From Burkholderiaceae bacterium (GTDB taxonomy: Bacteria; Pseudomonadota; Gammaproteobacteria; Burkholderiales; Burkholderiaceae), in assembly GCA_023266335.1 (NCBI GenBank), contig JAHFQJ010000013.1, positions 1-55,500 on the forward strand: a stretch of DNA of 55,500 nt, in the 5' to 3' direction. Below the pieces are notes generated by a model. It was not told the origin of the DNA and searched no databases. It worked only from the letters and a program-made list of their open reading frames with translations. The position numbers and the translations under genes were made by a program. Of this stretch, positions 35,133-44,020 are shown piece after piece (within the stretch, counting starts at the first letter, position 1; each line of letters starts with the position of its first letter).

Positions 35133-35478
35133 CTAATTTCAATGGATTTTCTAAGTCATCAGCATCGTAAACAAGTTCCTTGGTTTCACCTTCTGCAACC
35201 TTTAAATTAAATCCGCTAGTTAAAAAGCCTGTTATACTTTTGTGATATGATATTCCATATAAACAAAGTGCATAGTTTGGGTTATCATTTCTAAAAATGC
35301 ATCTAATAGGCACCGACCTGTCTCTACTATAATCCTCTCTTTCATCTTCCAATTGCTGGTTATCTTTCAGATTCATTAAAATATAATTTCTTCTGGATTC
35401 AGTAAGAATAACAATACCACCATTTTTTCTAACTTTAAAAGGCACACCGTTAACTCTTATTTTATCTGGAAATGTCAT
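35128..35478 (-). CDS. Hypothetical protein, unknown function
   Basis: A 116-residue soluble protein with mainly beta character (KIRVNGVPFKVRKNGGIVIL, then SVPIRCIFRNDNPNYALCLY). AAGGA lies ahead of the ATG, so the start is good. Nothing in it matches a family I know. Its C-terminus (LENPLKLV) is followed directly by an out-of-frame membrane helix (see the orphan frame), so the protein may originally have been membrane anchored. It is monocistronic between ccdA and dnaB. Confidence 0.65.
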   Translation of the reverse strand: MTFPDKIRVNGVPFKVRKNGGIVILTESRRNYILMNLKDNQQLEDEREDYSRDRSVPIRCIFRNDNPNYALCLYGISYHKSITGFLTSGFNLKVAEGETKELVYDADDLENPLKLV

Positions 35479-35554
35479 AAATTATCCTTAATTTATATAA
35501 ATATAATCTATTCTAACATTTTTTTATTTTTATGTAATGTATAAATTGGTATAT

Positions 35555-36940
35555 TTATTCATCATATCCATTGTTATAACTATGTGAATGATTCACAAAA
35601 CGTGTGTATTTACCTTGAAAGGATAAACGTATAGTGCCAATCGGTCCATTACGCTGCTTTGAGATAATAATTTCTGCCACGCCTTTATCCTGGCTATCCG
35701 GATGATAAACTTCATCACGGTAGATAAATACAATCACATCTGCATCTTGCTCAATTGCTCCGCTTTCTCTAAGGTCGCTCATAATAGGGCGTTTATTTGG
35801 TCTTTGCTCTAAACCTCTGTTTAGTTGAGATAATGCGATAACCGGGCATTTTAACTCTTTTGCCAAAGTTTTTAATGAGCGGCTAATTTCAGAAATTTCT
35901 GTAGCTCTATTTTCACCCTTAGAACCGCCATTAGCTGACATCAACTGAATATAATCAATAACAATACAGCCAAGATGCCCGTGCTGTCTGGCTAAACGCC
36001 TTGCTCTTGCTCTTAGCTCAATGGGAGAGAGTGCAGGAGTTTCATCAATATATAATGCTTTATCCTTCAGCTTATTAGCAGTCATAAGTAAATTTTGCCA
36101 TTCATCCGGATCAAGTTTGCCAGTTCTAAGATTTTGCTGATTAATAGAGCCAACAGAACCAAGTGTACGCATAATTAATTGAATTGCTGACATTTCCATA
36201 GAAAATACCGCTACAGGTGTATCATGTTCAAATGCGATATGTTCAGCAACATTAAGAGCAAATGTTGTTTTACCCATGGAAGGACGCCCAGCTACAATGA
36301 CTAAATCTCCCTCATGCAAACCTGATGTCATTTTATCTAAATCAGCAAAACCGCTGGGAATTCCGGTAATATCAGAATCACCTTGTTTGTTGACTAATTC
36401 ATCAATACGGTTTACTGCTTGATTTAATAAGCCCTTAAGATTTAAAAATCCTTGCTGCGTTCTGCCTTGATTTTCATTAATCGCAAATATTTTTGCTTCA
36501 GATTCATCTAATACTTGTTTTACCTTGTCATGCGAAGCATTAAAAGCTAGGCTGGCAATTTCATTACTGGCACTAATTAAATTTCTTAATATAGATTTAT
36601 TACGTATAATATCAGCATAATGCTTTATATTAGCCGCAAAAGGCATGTTTTGTACTAAATTATTTAGATATGCAATGCCGCCTTGATTTTGTTTGGGGCT
36701 TAATCTTTCAGACACAGTTAAAACATCTGCCGGTTTAGCATATTCAATTAAATTGCTGATTTGAGTAAAAATTTCACGATGTTCATAATTATAAAAATCA
36801 TCAGCTGTAACGCTATCTGCTACATTATCCCAAGTCGAGTTATCCTGCAGAAGAATGCCTAAAATAGCTTGCTCTGCTTCAATTGAATGCGGCGGTGTAT
36901 TTAATTCTTCAAATTCTTTATCATATTTATAATTTGACAT
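35555..36940 (-). CDS. dnaB: DnaB, replicative DNA helicase
   Basis: I take the ATG at 36940; a GTG-start frame to 36952 adds only MVIF. The 461-residue protein has the N-terminal DnaB domain (PPHSIEAEQAILGILLQD), a linker, and the RecA-like helicase domain with Walker A GRPSMGKT (about 218-225), Walker B GCIVIDYIQLM, SQLNRGLEQRPNKRP, DLRESGAIEQDADVI and the C-terminal KQRNGPIGTIRLSFQGKYTR. It unwinds DNA at the fork as a hexamer. Neighbours usual in other genomes (rplI, rpsR, alr) are not present. Confidence 0.96.
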   Translation of the reverse strand: MSNYKYDKEFEELNTPPHSIEAEQAILGILLQDNSTWDNVADSVTADDFYNYEHREIFTQISNLIEYAKPADVLTVSERLSPKQNQGGIAYLNNLVQNMPFAANIKHYADIIRNKSILRNLISASNEIASLAFNASHDKVKQVLDESEAKIFAINENQGRTQQGFLNLKGLLNQAVNRIDELVNKQGDSDITGIPSGFADLDKMTSGLHEGDLVIVAGRPSMGKTTFALNVAEHIAFEHDTPVAVFSMEMSAIQLIMRTLGSVGSINQQNLRTGKLDPDEWQNLLMTANKLKDKALYIDETPALSPIELRARARRLARQHGHLGCIVIDYIQLMSANGGSKGENRATEISEISRSLKTLAKELKCPVIALSQLNRGLEQRPNKRPIMSDLRESGAIEQDADVIVFIYRDEVYHPDSQDKGVAEIIISKQRNGPIGTIRLSFQGKYTRFVNHSHSYNNGYDE

Positions 36941-36988
36941 GAATATCACCACTTAATTGATAGATTTAATAGATTATTTTCTGCTTGA

Positions 36989-37033
36989 TAAAAAAATATA
37001 GCCAACCATATATTTCTTGAAATAAGGTTAGCC
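36989..37033 (-). terminator. Rho-independent terminator of the flavodoxin gene
   Basis: On the minus strand an eight-base stem GGCTAACC/GGTTGGCT (two G-U pairs) encloses a small inner hairpin (ATTTC/GAAAT) and is followed by ATATTTTTTTATC. It lies about 40 bases after the flavodoxin stop codon. Confidence 0.7.
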
Positions 37034-37071
37034 ATTCTTATATGCACCTAATATTATACTATAAACTGAGC

Positions 37072-37653
37072 CTATAATGTTAATGCAAGAGCAATTTGTG
37101 CAATTCTTTCACCATATAAAGATGCCGTGTCTAAATCTCCTTGTGTAGGGTGATTTTGTGCATCGCTATCTGATGGAGATGTAGCTAAAGCCCCAGTATA
37201 TCCGCCTAAATAGTTAATATCATCACGTTTAGCATTCAATTTATTTGAAGCCTGCAAACCTGTTCCAACCCACAGCATTGAATGCTGCATCGCAAATGTC
37301 CATAAATATTGAATAGTATTATATTTGTCGCCATTCATAGATGCAGAATTAGTAAATCCTCCCGCAACTTTATTTTTCCATGCTTGAGTAAACCATTTTT
37401 TAGAACTTAAATCAGCAAACTTTTTAAATTCTGCAGATACGCATCCCATATAGGTTGGTGAGCCAAAAATAATTCCATCTGCTTTATCTAAAGCTTTCCA
37501 TGCTTCATCTTCATTACCTTCAATAGCTGATACATCCAGTAAAATTGCCTCACATCTACCTTTTTTTACACCTTCTAATACAGCTAAGGCTTGCCTTTTA
37601 GTATGCCCATATCCGCTATGGTAAGCAATTACTATTGTTTTTTGATTTGACAT
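37072..37653 (-). CDS. Flavodoxin-fold NAD(P)H oxidoreductase, WrbA-like
   Basis: The ATG at 37653, with GGGA upstream, gives MSNQKTIVIAYHSGYGHTKR, where SGYGHT is the FMN-phosphate loop. FGSPTYMGCVSAEFKKF and the C-terminal GGYTGALATSPSD match the flavodoxin family close to WrbA. The 193-residue enzyme is probably a cytoplasmic FMN-dependent quinone or nitro reductase. It has a clear terminator. It is divergent from bioF with about 140 bases between. The exact subfamily is uncertain. Confidence 0.82.
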   Translation of the reverse strand: MSNQKTIVIAYHSGYGHTKRQALAVLEGVKKGRCEAILLDVSAIEGNEDEAWKALDKADGIIFGSPTYMGCVSAEFKKFADLSSKKWFTQAWKNKVAGGFTNSASMNGDKYNTIQYLWTFAMQHSMLWVGTGLQASNKLNAKRDDINYLGGYTGALATSPSDSDAQNHPTQGDLDTASLYGERIAQIALALTL

Positions 37654-37794
37654 AATGATGTTCCCTATATACAAATAAGATGGTTAAGATAATATATAAT
37701 TATTGTTAGATTCATATAAATATTAATATGATGTTACATTCTAGCATTAGAATAATTTATTCAAATAATATCCATAAAATAATTGTGAAAAATA

Positions 37795-38997
37795 ATGAAA
37801 AATAACACTGATAATTTTTGGCATAACTTAATGTTAAATCAAAAATTTGAACACCCAAGAAAATTACCCGAAATAATCAATATAGAAAATATGATAGATT
37901 TTTGTACAAATGATTATTTAGGGGTAAATACAATCCAAGAACTTAAACACAATATAAATAATTATCTTACTGATTTATTACAAAATGATAATGTAAACAT
38001 TGGTGCAACAGGCTCTAGATTATTATCTGGAAATACATATTCACATTTAAAACTAGAACAGTTAATTGCCAAAACTAAAGGCAGCGAAAGTGCATTAATT
38101 TTTAATAGCGGTTATCAAACTAATTCTACGGTAATGACTGCCTTATTAAAAAATTTAGATAAAAACAAAATAAAAATATTTAGTGATAAAGCCAATCATG
38201 CGAGCTTACATCATGCATTTCAAAATTTAAATTTAAAGCAAATACGCTACGCACATAATAATTTAGAGCATTTAGACCAGCGTTTAAAGGCTTATGCACA
38301 AGCCGATAATTATATTTTCATTATAACTGAAAGTATTTTTGGAATGGAGGGCGACAAAACTGATTTATTAAAATTAGTTCAAATAGCGTCAAATTATAAT
38401 GCTTTAGTCTATATTGATGAAGCACATGCAACAGGCATAATGGGCAATAATGGCTATGGTTTAACCAGCGGATTATTTGATATTTATCCGAATTTAATTG
38501 TCATGGGTACATTTAGTAAAGCCTTGGGTGCAGGCGGCGGGTATATAGCCTGCAGTAAAATTATAAAAAATTATTTATTAAATACATGCAGCGGTTTTAT
38601 ATACTCCACTGCACTTAGTCCTATCTTGACAGAAGCTATTTATTATGTATGGAGTAATTTACACACTGAATATTTTAGTCAATTAAGAAAAAATTTAAAT
38701 GATGTAGCTGTTTATATTAGAAAATCACTGCAAAATTTAGATTTTGATATAGGAGTAAGTAATTCTCATATTATCCCGATAATTTTAAAAGACGTAGAAA
38801 AATCACAAAAAATGTATGATTATTTACTAAAAAATAATATTAAAACTAGTCATATACGCCCGCCAACAGTAGCACCAAATACATGTAGAATTAGACTAAG
38901 TATTTGTGCCAATCACTCAATGGCACAGGCATCTAAATTGATTGAAATATTAGAAATGTCAAAATCAAGAGCTATGATTATAAATCAATTAAATTAG
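37795..38997 (+). CDS. bioF: 8-amino-7-oxononanoate synthase (BioF) or close alpha-oxoamine synthase
   Basis: The 400-residue PLP enzyme has the alpha-oxoamine synthase set: IDFCTNDYLGV at the start, GATGSRLLSGN, ALIFNSGYQTNSTV, KANHASLHHAF, ESIFGMEGD, VYIDEAHATGIMG, the PLP lysine in GTFSKALGAGGGY and RPPTVAPNTCRIRLSI near the end. BioF joins pimeloyl-ACP and alanine in biotin synthesis; AccD in this window uses biotin through BCCP. KBL and ALA synthase share the fold, but the RPPTVAP segment favours BioF. No other bio gene is adjacent. Its 3' end overlaps the convergent interrupted gene by 20 bases. Confidence 0.88.
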   Translation: MKNNTDNFWHNLMLNQKFEHPRKLPEIINIENMIDFCTNDYLGVNTIQELKHNINNYLTDLLQNDNVNIGATGSRLLSGNTYSHLKLEQLIAKTKGSESALIFNSGYQTNSTVMTALLKNLDKNKIKIFSDKANHASLHHAFQNLNLKQIRYAHNNLEHLDQRLKAYAQADNYIFIITESIFGMEGDKTDLLKLVQIASNYNALVYIDEAHATGIMGNNGYGLTSGLFDIYPNLIVMGTFSKALGAGGGYIACSKIIKNYLLNTCSGFIYSTALSPILTEAIYYVWSNLHTEYFSQLRKNLNDVAVYIRKSLQNLDFDIGVSNSHIIPIILKDVEKSQKMYDYLLKNNIKTSHIRPPTVAPNTCRIRLSICANHSMAQASKLIEILEMSKSRAMIINQLN

Positions 38998-39862
38998 CTG
39001 CTTCAGCTAGTTTAACTTTGAATTGTGCAGGCATGCCGTCATGATCTAAAGATTGAGCATTGATCGTTGGAGTAATATTACCATGTATATTTACATCAGA
39101 AAAATATGCAGATTGATATTTTGTACCTTCAGCAACATATTCATGTAGTCGATTAATACATAATAACCCGCCGCCACATGCTGCATAAGCTTTTATTTCC
39201 TCGCCTTTATGCGGATTTATATGTTCGCTTCCGTGATTGAACATGCTTCTCAATCTCTCTCTTTGCATATCTTTATTATCAGTAAAACCATTTGCAATTA
39301 AGTTATTTCCATGGTTTTCAACTAACCAATCTATATATAAAGCATCATTTTTACTATTACCAATTAATTTCAAATTGCCCCTCAAAATTCCATTTACAGC
39401 ATTATCAGCTTTTTGAAATGATAATTCTGCTGGTTATCCATGCCACATAGCATCTGTTAATTCATTTTGAGTTAGGTTTTTAATTAGTTCTTGCTGGGAT
39501 TGACCAATATTATCAATATCTCTAATTTCCCCAGTTAATTTTAAACACTTAGCACCATCTAAATTATCATCTAATTCTAAAGTAATGCTGGCTAATTGTT
39601 GTGCGGGATTTATTATGAGGTTTTTAATTGCTGCTTCAAAAAATATTCCGGCTTGTACACCGCTTGGCATTAAAGAAGATCCTTTGTCTAATTCCTCACG
39701 ATTGTAGGGTCTTATATCTTGTTGCCTAATAAAATATGGAACATTTTTTCTTTCTGCAGAAGTTAAAGGAAAATATAAAACAGCTCTGTTGCCCTGATAA
39801 ATATCAACAACCACTGTTCTTGGAATATTATCTAAAGAAATTGTACCAGTTAAAATTTGCAT
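38978..39862 (-). pseudogene. Gene of unknown function interrupted by one in-frame stop codon
   Basis: A single minus-strand frame runs from the ATG at 39862 to a stop at 38978-38980, about 294 codons, and is broken only by a TAA at 39434-39436 (reading MWHG, stop, PAELSFQKADNAVNGIL). No frameshift is needed. The two halves look equally coding: the first has LTGTISLDNIPRTVVVDIYQ and KNLIINPAQQL, the second WLVENHGNNLIANGF, YAACGGGLLCINRL and the terminal FKVKLAEAANLIDL. I do not recognise the family. It may be a fresh pseudogene, a sequencing error, a readthrough gene, or two separate ORFs if the second uses a downstream start (TTG at 39385). Confidence 0.7.
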
Positions 39863-39959
39863 ATGTTTTTTTATCAAAATTTAAAGGAATAATTTTAAAT
39901 TATTTAATTTATTTTGTCAAAATTGCTTTTCAAAGCTTAAAACTTATTCTGTTGAATAA

Positions 39960-39992
39960 ATAAATCTTAAGCCTATTTCATTTAAGATTTAT
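39960..39992 (-). terminator. Hairpin terminator at the end of the KHN-tail periplasmic gene
   Basis: An 11-base perfect stem (ATAAATCTTAA with TTAAGATTTAT) spans the stop codon of the gene at 39989 and is followed on the minus strand by TTATTC. It probably ends that transcript; the T-run is short. Confidence 0.55.
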
Positions 39993-40291
39993 CTATAGTT
40001 ATGTTTTTTATCATAAATTTTTCTGCTTTGTCTATGCTGCTCTTCTCTAATTGCTTCTCTTTCAGCTCTAGTTACAACCCCGTCTGCTTTTGCTTTTTCT
40101 TTCATTCTTTCAATTCTTGCCTGCCCTCTTTCCAGCTGATAAGTCTCTCTTGGATTTAAACTTCCATTTCTAACACCACGGTCAATACGTTCTTGCTGGT
40201 TATGCTGACTATCCTCAATCCTGCTAGGGCTATTATAGGCAAAAGCAGAAGCACTCATTAAACACAAAATTGACAATAATATCTTTTTCAT
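39989..40291 (-). CDS. Small secreted protein of a widespread uncharacterised family
   Basis: The ATG at 40291 has GGAG upstream. The 100-residue product has a signal peptide (MKKILLSILCLMSASAFA) and a mature part rich in Gln, Arg and Glu: QERIDRGVRNGSLNPRETYQ, ERGQARIERMKEKAKADG, VVTRAEREAIREEQHRQS and a KHN ending. I recall this pattern, 'QQ.RI..G...G.LT..E...L...Q..I......ADG..T..E', from uncharacterised periplasmic proteins of beta- and gammaproteobacteria. The repeat of Arg/Glu helices and the 'ADG..T..E' segment look like a degenerate EF-hand, but metal binding is speculation. Confidence 0.75.
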   Translation of the reverse strand: MKKILLSILCLMSASAFAYNSPSRIEDSQHNQQERIDRGVRNGSLNPRETYQLERGQARIERMKEKAKADGVVTRAEREAIREEQHRQSRKIYDKKHNYR

Positions 40292-40395
40292 AATTTTCTC
40301 CATTTGCATTATTTTAAAGATTGGACTACGTTATCTTATGATTGTTCAAATTTTATTGTATTTAATCTATTTTAATCAAGGAATATAATACACTT

Positions 40396-41010
40396 TTATC
40401 TTCTCATCATTTTTTCACTCGCTGTAAGTGATTCAATAAAAGACTGCCTAGAAAATACACGTTCAGCATATTTTAATAATCCAGCCGCTGTTTTTGGCAG
40501 CATAATACCATAATAGTCAAGACGCCATAATAAAGGAGCAATTACTACATCTAACATAGAAAAATCGTCTCCCATCATATATTTATTTTTTAGGAAAATA
40601 GGAGCTAATTGTACAAGGCGATCTCTGATAATATTTTTAGCCGCCTTATGTTTTTCTGCAGATGGATTTTCACTGCGGTCATTTTCTAATTGGGCTACAT
40701 GTATAAATATTTCTTTCTCAAAATTCATAAGAAATAATCTAATACGTGCTTTTTGTACTGGATCTGACGGCATAAGCTGCGGATGAGGAAATCTTTCATC
40801 TACATATTCATTAATTACATTAGATTCATATAAAATTAAATCTCTTTCGACTAGGATAGGAACTTGACCATAGGGATTCATTATAGATATATCTTCCGGC
40901 TTATTAAATAAATCTACGTCTCTTACTTCAAAATCCATACCTTTTTCAAATAATACAAAACGGCAACGGTGAGAAAACGGACATGTGGTGCCAGAATAGA
41001 TTACAATCAT
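40396..41010 (-). CDS. sspA: SspA, stringent starvation protein A (GST fold)
   Basis: The 204-residue protein has a glutathione S-transferase fold: N-terminal IYSGTTCPFSHRCRFVLFEK, then VDLFNKPEDISIMNPYGQVP, LYESNVINEYVDERFPHPQL and a helical C-terminal domain with LDVVIAPLLWRLDYYGI. SspA binds RNA polymerase in stationary phase and starvation. Genome context supports it: sspA follows petABC in many beta- and gammaproteobacteria. Its usual partner sspB is not found after it. AAAGG precedes the ATG. Confidence 0.92.
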   Translation of the reverse strand: MIVIYSGTTCPFSHRCRFVLFEKGMDFEVRDVDLFNKPEDISIMNPYGQVPILVERDLILYESNVINEYVDERFPHPQLMPSDPVQKARIRLFLMNFEKEIFIHVAQLENDRSENPSAEKHKAAKNIIRDRLVQLAPIFLKNKYMMGDDFSMLDVVIAPLLWRLDYYGIMLPKTAAGLLKYAERVFSRQSFIESLTASEKMMRR

Positions 41011-41082
41011 TATTTACCTTTTATTATCAATATAATCAATTTTCTATAACTATACTCGTCTTAATCAGATTTAAAAATAAAA

Positions 41083-41847
41083 TTACTTAATATCTTTCCA
41101 ATAACTTGCGTTAAGCCTCCAAGCTAATATAGTAAATAAGCTAAGATATAATAATATCCACAAGCCCATACGCTTTCTGCTATTTTGAGATGGTTCACTC
41201 ATCCAATCTAAGAAGGCTACTAAATCAGCTACTGCTTCATCATATTCATGCGTATTTAATAAACCTGGATTTATCTGTTCAAATCCAGCAATTTTACTGA
41301 TTTTTTTATTGTGATCGTGCGGATCAACTTCTTCAACATGATTAGCAATGCGAGTTCCTTGCAGTTCCCACAGCACGTGAGGCATTCCGACATTATGAAA
41401 TAATGCATTATTCCAGCCAGTTGCACGAGTTTCATCTAAGTAAAAACTACGCATGTAGGTGTATAACCAATCTTTACCATTTGATCTAGCAATAACTGAC
41501 AAATCAGGCGGTGTAGTTCCAAACCATTTTTTTGCATCTTTATAATTCATCGCAATTTGCATAGTTTCACCTACTTTTTCAGCTGTAAAAAGCAGATTTT
41601 GTTTTATTTGCTCATCAGTCAGACCAATATCTTTTAAGCGATTATAACGCATTGCTGAAGCACTGTGGCAGTTTAAGCAATAATTCACAAAAATTTTAGC
41701 TCCTCGTTGCAATGCTGCAACATCGCTAACCTTTTTAGGAGCTTTTTCTAAAGGATAACCGCCTTCATTAGCTATGACTAATGAACTAGTTAATATAAAT
41801 ACTGTTGATAGGGCTATGCTAACTAGTTTTGTTATATATTTTTTCAT
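41083..41847 (-). CDS. petC: Cytochrome c1 of the bc1 complex
   Basis: The ATG at 41847, after AAGG, begins a signal peptide (MKKYITKLVS then a hydrophobic core to ANE near residue 28). The heme site CLNCH lies at 57-61, a Met ligand is probably in the NVGMPHVLWELQG region, and a C-terminal membrane anchor follows (GLWILLYLSLFTILAW). The 254-residue protein is the electron acceptor from the Rieske centre. It is the third gene of petA-petB-petC, with 19 bases to petB. The open frame up to 41952 overlaps petB and has no role. Confidence 0.95.
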   Translation of the reverse strand: MKKYITKLVSIALSTVFILTSSLVIANEGGYPLEKAPKKVSDVAALQRGAKIFVNYCLNCHSASAMRYNRLKDIGLTDEQIKQNLLFTAEKVGETMQIAMNYKDAKKWFGTTPPDLSVIARSNGKDWLYTYMRSFYLDETRATGWNNALFHNVGMPHVLWELQGTRIANHVEEVDPHDHNKKISKIAGFEQINPGLLNTHEYDEAVADLVAFLDWMSEPSQNSRKRMGLWILLYLSLFTILAWRLNASYWKDIK

Positions 41848-41866
41848 TTTTAAATACCTTGCATAT

Positions 41867-43270
41867 TTAGTGCGCTTCAAATGTAACTCTATCCGGCACA
41901 GGTTTAAATTTACCTTTGCTTGACCATATAGGCATACCAAGGAAAAATCCAAAATATACTAATGTAAAGAATTGAGAAATACGCTCTTTAATAGGAGATG
42001 GAGCTTCTACGCCTAAATAACCCAATACTAAAAATGCTATTACAAATAATCCGTACATATAATAATGGAATTTCGGGCGATAACGGATAGATTTAACTGG
42101 GCTTTGATCTAACCATGGTAAGAAAAATAATATGATAACTGCACCACCCATTATAACTACGCCCCAAAATTTTGCATCTAAAAAGTAAAAACCAAGTGCT
42201 AATAATAAAATTAAACTAGAACTAATTAATTTTGCCAGCTGATTTTTAGTTTTAATGATGACTGTACCTAACATAAGTGCGGCAAAAATCCATAAAGGCA
42301 GTAAAAATTCTGCAGTAGTTGCACGCAGCATTGAATAAAATGGCGTAAAGTACCATACAGGTGCAATATGAGAAGGAGTTTTCAATGGATCAGCGGGAAT
42401 AAAATTATTTGCTTCTAAAAAATATCCGCCCATTTCCGGAGCAAAAGATATAATTGCTGCAAATATCATTAAAAATCCGCCAACGCCCAGCATATCATGT
42501 ACAGAATAATACGGATGGAAAGGTATGCCGTCTAATGGGATGCCATTTTCATCTTTTTTATCTTTAATTTCTACGCCGTCAGGATTATTTGAACCAACTT
42601 CATGCAAAGCAATAATATGAGCTGCAACTAATGCGACAATTACAAATGGAATGGCTATAACATGGAAAGAAAAAAAACGGTTTAAAGTTGCATCACCAAC
42701 AACAAAGTCGCCACGGATTAAAATAGCTAAATCAGGACCAATGATTGGAATTGCAGAAAATAAATTTACAATAACTTGAGCACCCCAAAATGACATTTGC
42801 CCCCAAGGTAATAAGTAACCAAAAAATGCCTCTGCCATTAATGCTAAAAATATCATACAGCCAAATATCCACACAAGTTCACGAGGCGCTCTATAAGAAC
42901 CGTAAATTAAACCTCTAAACATATGTAAATAGACGACTATAAAGAATGCAGAAGCACCTGTAGAATGGATATAGCGTATATAATATCCAAACGGTACTTC
43001 ACGCATAATATATTCAACACTTGCAAAAGCAACAGATATACCGGAAGAATTTAAAGATGCATCTGGTTTATAATGCATAACTAAAAATATTCCGGAAACA
43101 ATTTGTATAACTAATACCAGTAAAGCAAGCGAACCAAAAAAATACCAGAAGTTAAAATTTTTAGGTGCATAATATTCAGATAAATGAGCTTTATAAGCAG
43201 CACTTACCGGAAAACGTTTATCTATCCAATTAAACACTTTTTGAGGAGTGCCGAGATTATTATTAGACAT
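41867..43270 (-). CDS. petB: Cytochrome b of the bc1 complex
   Basis: The 467-residue membrane protein has at least nine helices, the paired His heme ligands in the second and fourth helices (IHSTGASAFFIVVYLHMFR; RFFSFHVIAIPFV), GYLLPWGQMSFWGAQVIVN and the Qo-site loop near DPLKTPSHIAPVWY. It carries both b hemes and the quinol sites. The extra C-terminal helix after residue 405 and overall size are normal for the fused (full-length) proteobacterial cytochrome b. It starts 13 bases after petA. Confidence 0.96.
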   Translation of the reverse strand: MSNNNLGTPQKVFNWIDKRFPVSAAYKAHLSEYYAPKNFNFWYFFGSLALLVLVIQIVSGIFLVMHYKPDASLNSSGISVAFASVEYIMREVPFGYYIRYIHSTGASAFFIVVYLHMFRGLIYGSYRAPRELVWIFGCMIFLALMAEAFFGYLLPWGQMSFWGAQVIVNLFSAIPIIGPDLAILIRGDFVVGDATLNRFFSFHVIAIPFVIVALVAAHIIALHEVGSNNPDGVEIKDKKDENGIPLDGIPFHPYYSVHDMLGVGGFLMIFAAIISFAPEMGGYFLEANNFIPADPLKTPSHIAPVWYFTPFYSMLRATTAEFLLPLWIFAALMLGTVIIKTKNQLAKLISSSLILLLALGFYFLDAKFWGVVIMGGAVIILFFLPWLDQSPVKSIRYRPKFHYYMYGLFVIAFLVLGYLGVEAPSPIKERISQFFTLVYFGFFLGMPIWSSKGKFKPVPDRVTFEAH

Positions 43271-43283
43271 CAGTATTTACTCC

Positions 43284-43901
43284 TTAAGCTTTTTTATCTT
43301 CGCCAATTAATAATTTAGTATCTGATAAATACATATGCGGCGGAATTTCTAAATTATCAGGGGCTGGTTTGTTTTTAAAAACTCGACCTGCCACATCAAA
43401 TGTAGAGCCATGGCATGGGCATAAAAACCCGCCTTGCCAATCATCAGGCAGTGAAGCTTGAGGTCCGGATTGTAATTTTGCATTTGGCGAACAGCCTAAA
43501 TGAGAACATATTCCAATTGCTACTAAATATTCTTCTTTAATTGATCTATGCTGGTTACGGCAGTATTCTGGAGTCAGTCCGCTTGGATTACGTTTAGACT
43601 GCGGATCTGCGACTTGAGCATCAGTGTGTTTAAGTCCGGCAATCATTTCAGGAGTTCTTCTAATAATCCAAACTGGCTTACCTCTCCATTCTATGGTGCG
43701 TAATTCACCAGGCTGCATGCCTGTAATATCCATTTCCACTGCTGCACCTGCAGCCTTTGCTTTTTCTGACGGCGTAAAACTTGATATAAAAGGAACAGCA
43801 ACACCTGCTGCACCAACAGCACTTACTGCACCTGCGGCAATTAACAGCCCCCGTCTCTCGCAATTAATTTTTTCTTGGTTGTGTTCTTTGTGTTCACTCA
43901 T
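43284..43901 (-). CDS. petA: Rieske iron-sulfur subunit of the bc1 complex
   Basis: The ATG at 43901 starts a Tat-type leader: ERRGLLIAAGAVSAVGAAGV, with the two Arg replaced by 'ER-RG' wording (CERRGLL). The cluster motifs are CSHLGC and CPCHGS, with Cys and His ligands in place. The 205-residue protein is anchored by the leader helix and transfers electrons from quinol to cytochrome c1. It opens the petABC operon. The gene is divergent from trhO, with about 120 bases between holding both promoters. Confidence 0.96.
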   Translation of the reverse strand: MSEHKEHNQEKINCERRGLLIAAGAVSAVGAAGVAVPFISSFTPSEKAKAAGAAVEMDITGMQPGELRTIEWRGKPVWIIRRTPEMIAGLKHTDAQVADPQSKRNPSGLTPEYCRNQHRSIKEEYLVAIGICSHLGCSPNAKLQSGPQASLPDDWQGGFLCPCHGSTFDVAGRVFKNKPAPDNLEIPPHMYLSDTKLLIGEDKKA

Positions 43902-44020
43902 GCCCCATAACCTTAAATTGACTTTAAATGTGGTATTATACTCTAAAATATTCTGCCTTAGAAGAGTAAGTATGCTATAATTTTTGTTATTATTAATTTG
44001 CAATTATAATACGGTTAAAC

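Noticed and set aside
41848-41952. N-terminal extension of cytochrome c1
   Set aside because: It overlaps petB and lies before a good ribosome site and signal peptide at 41847.
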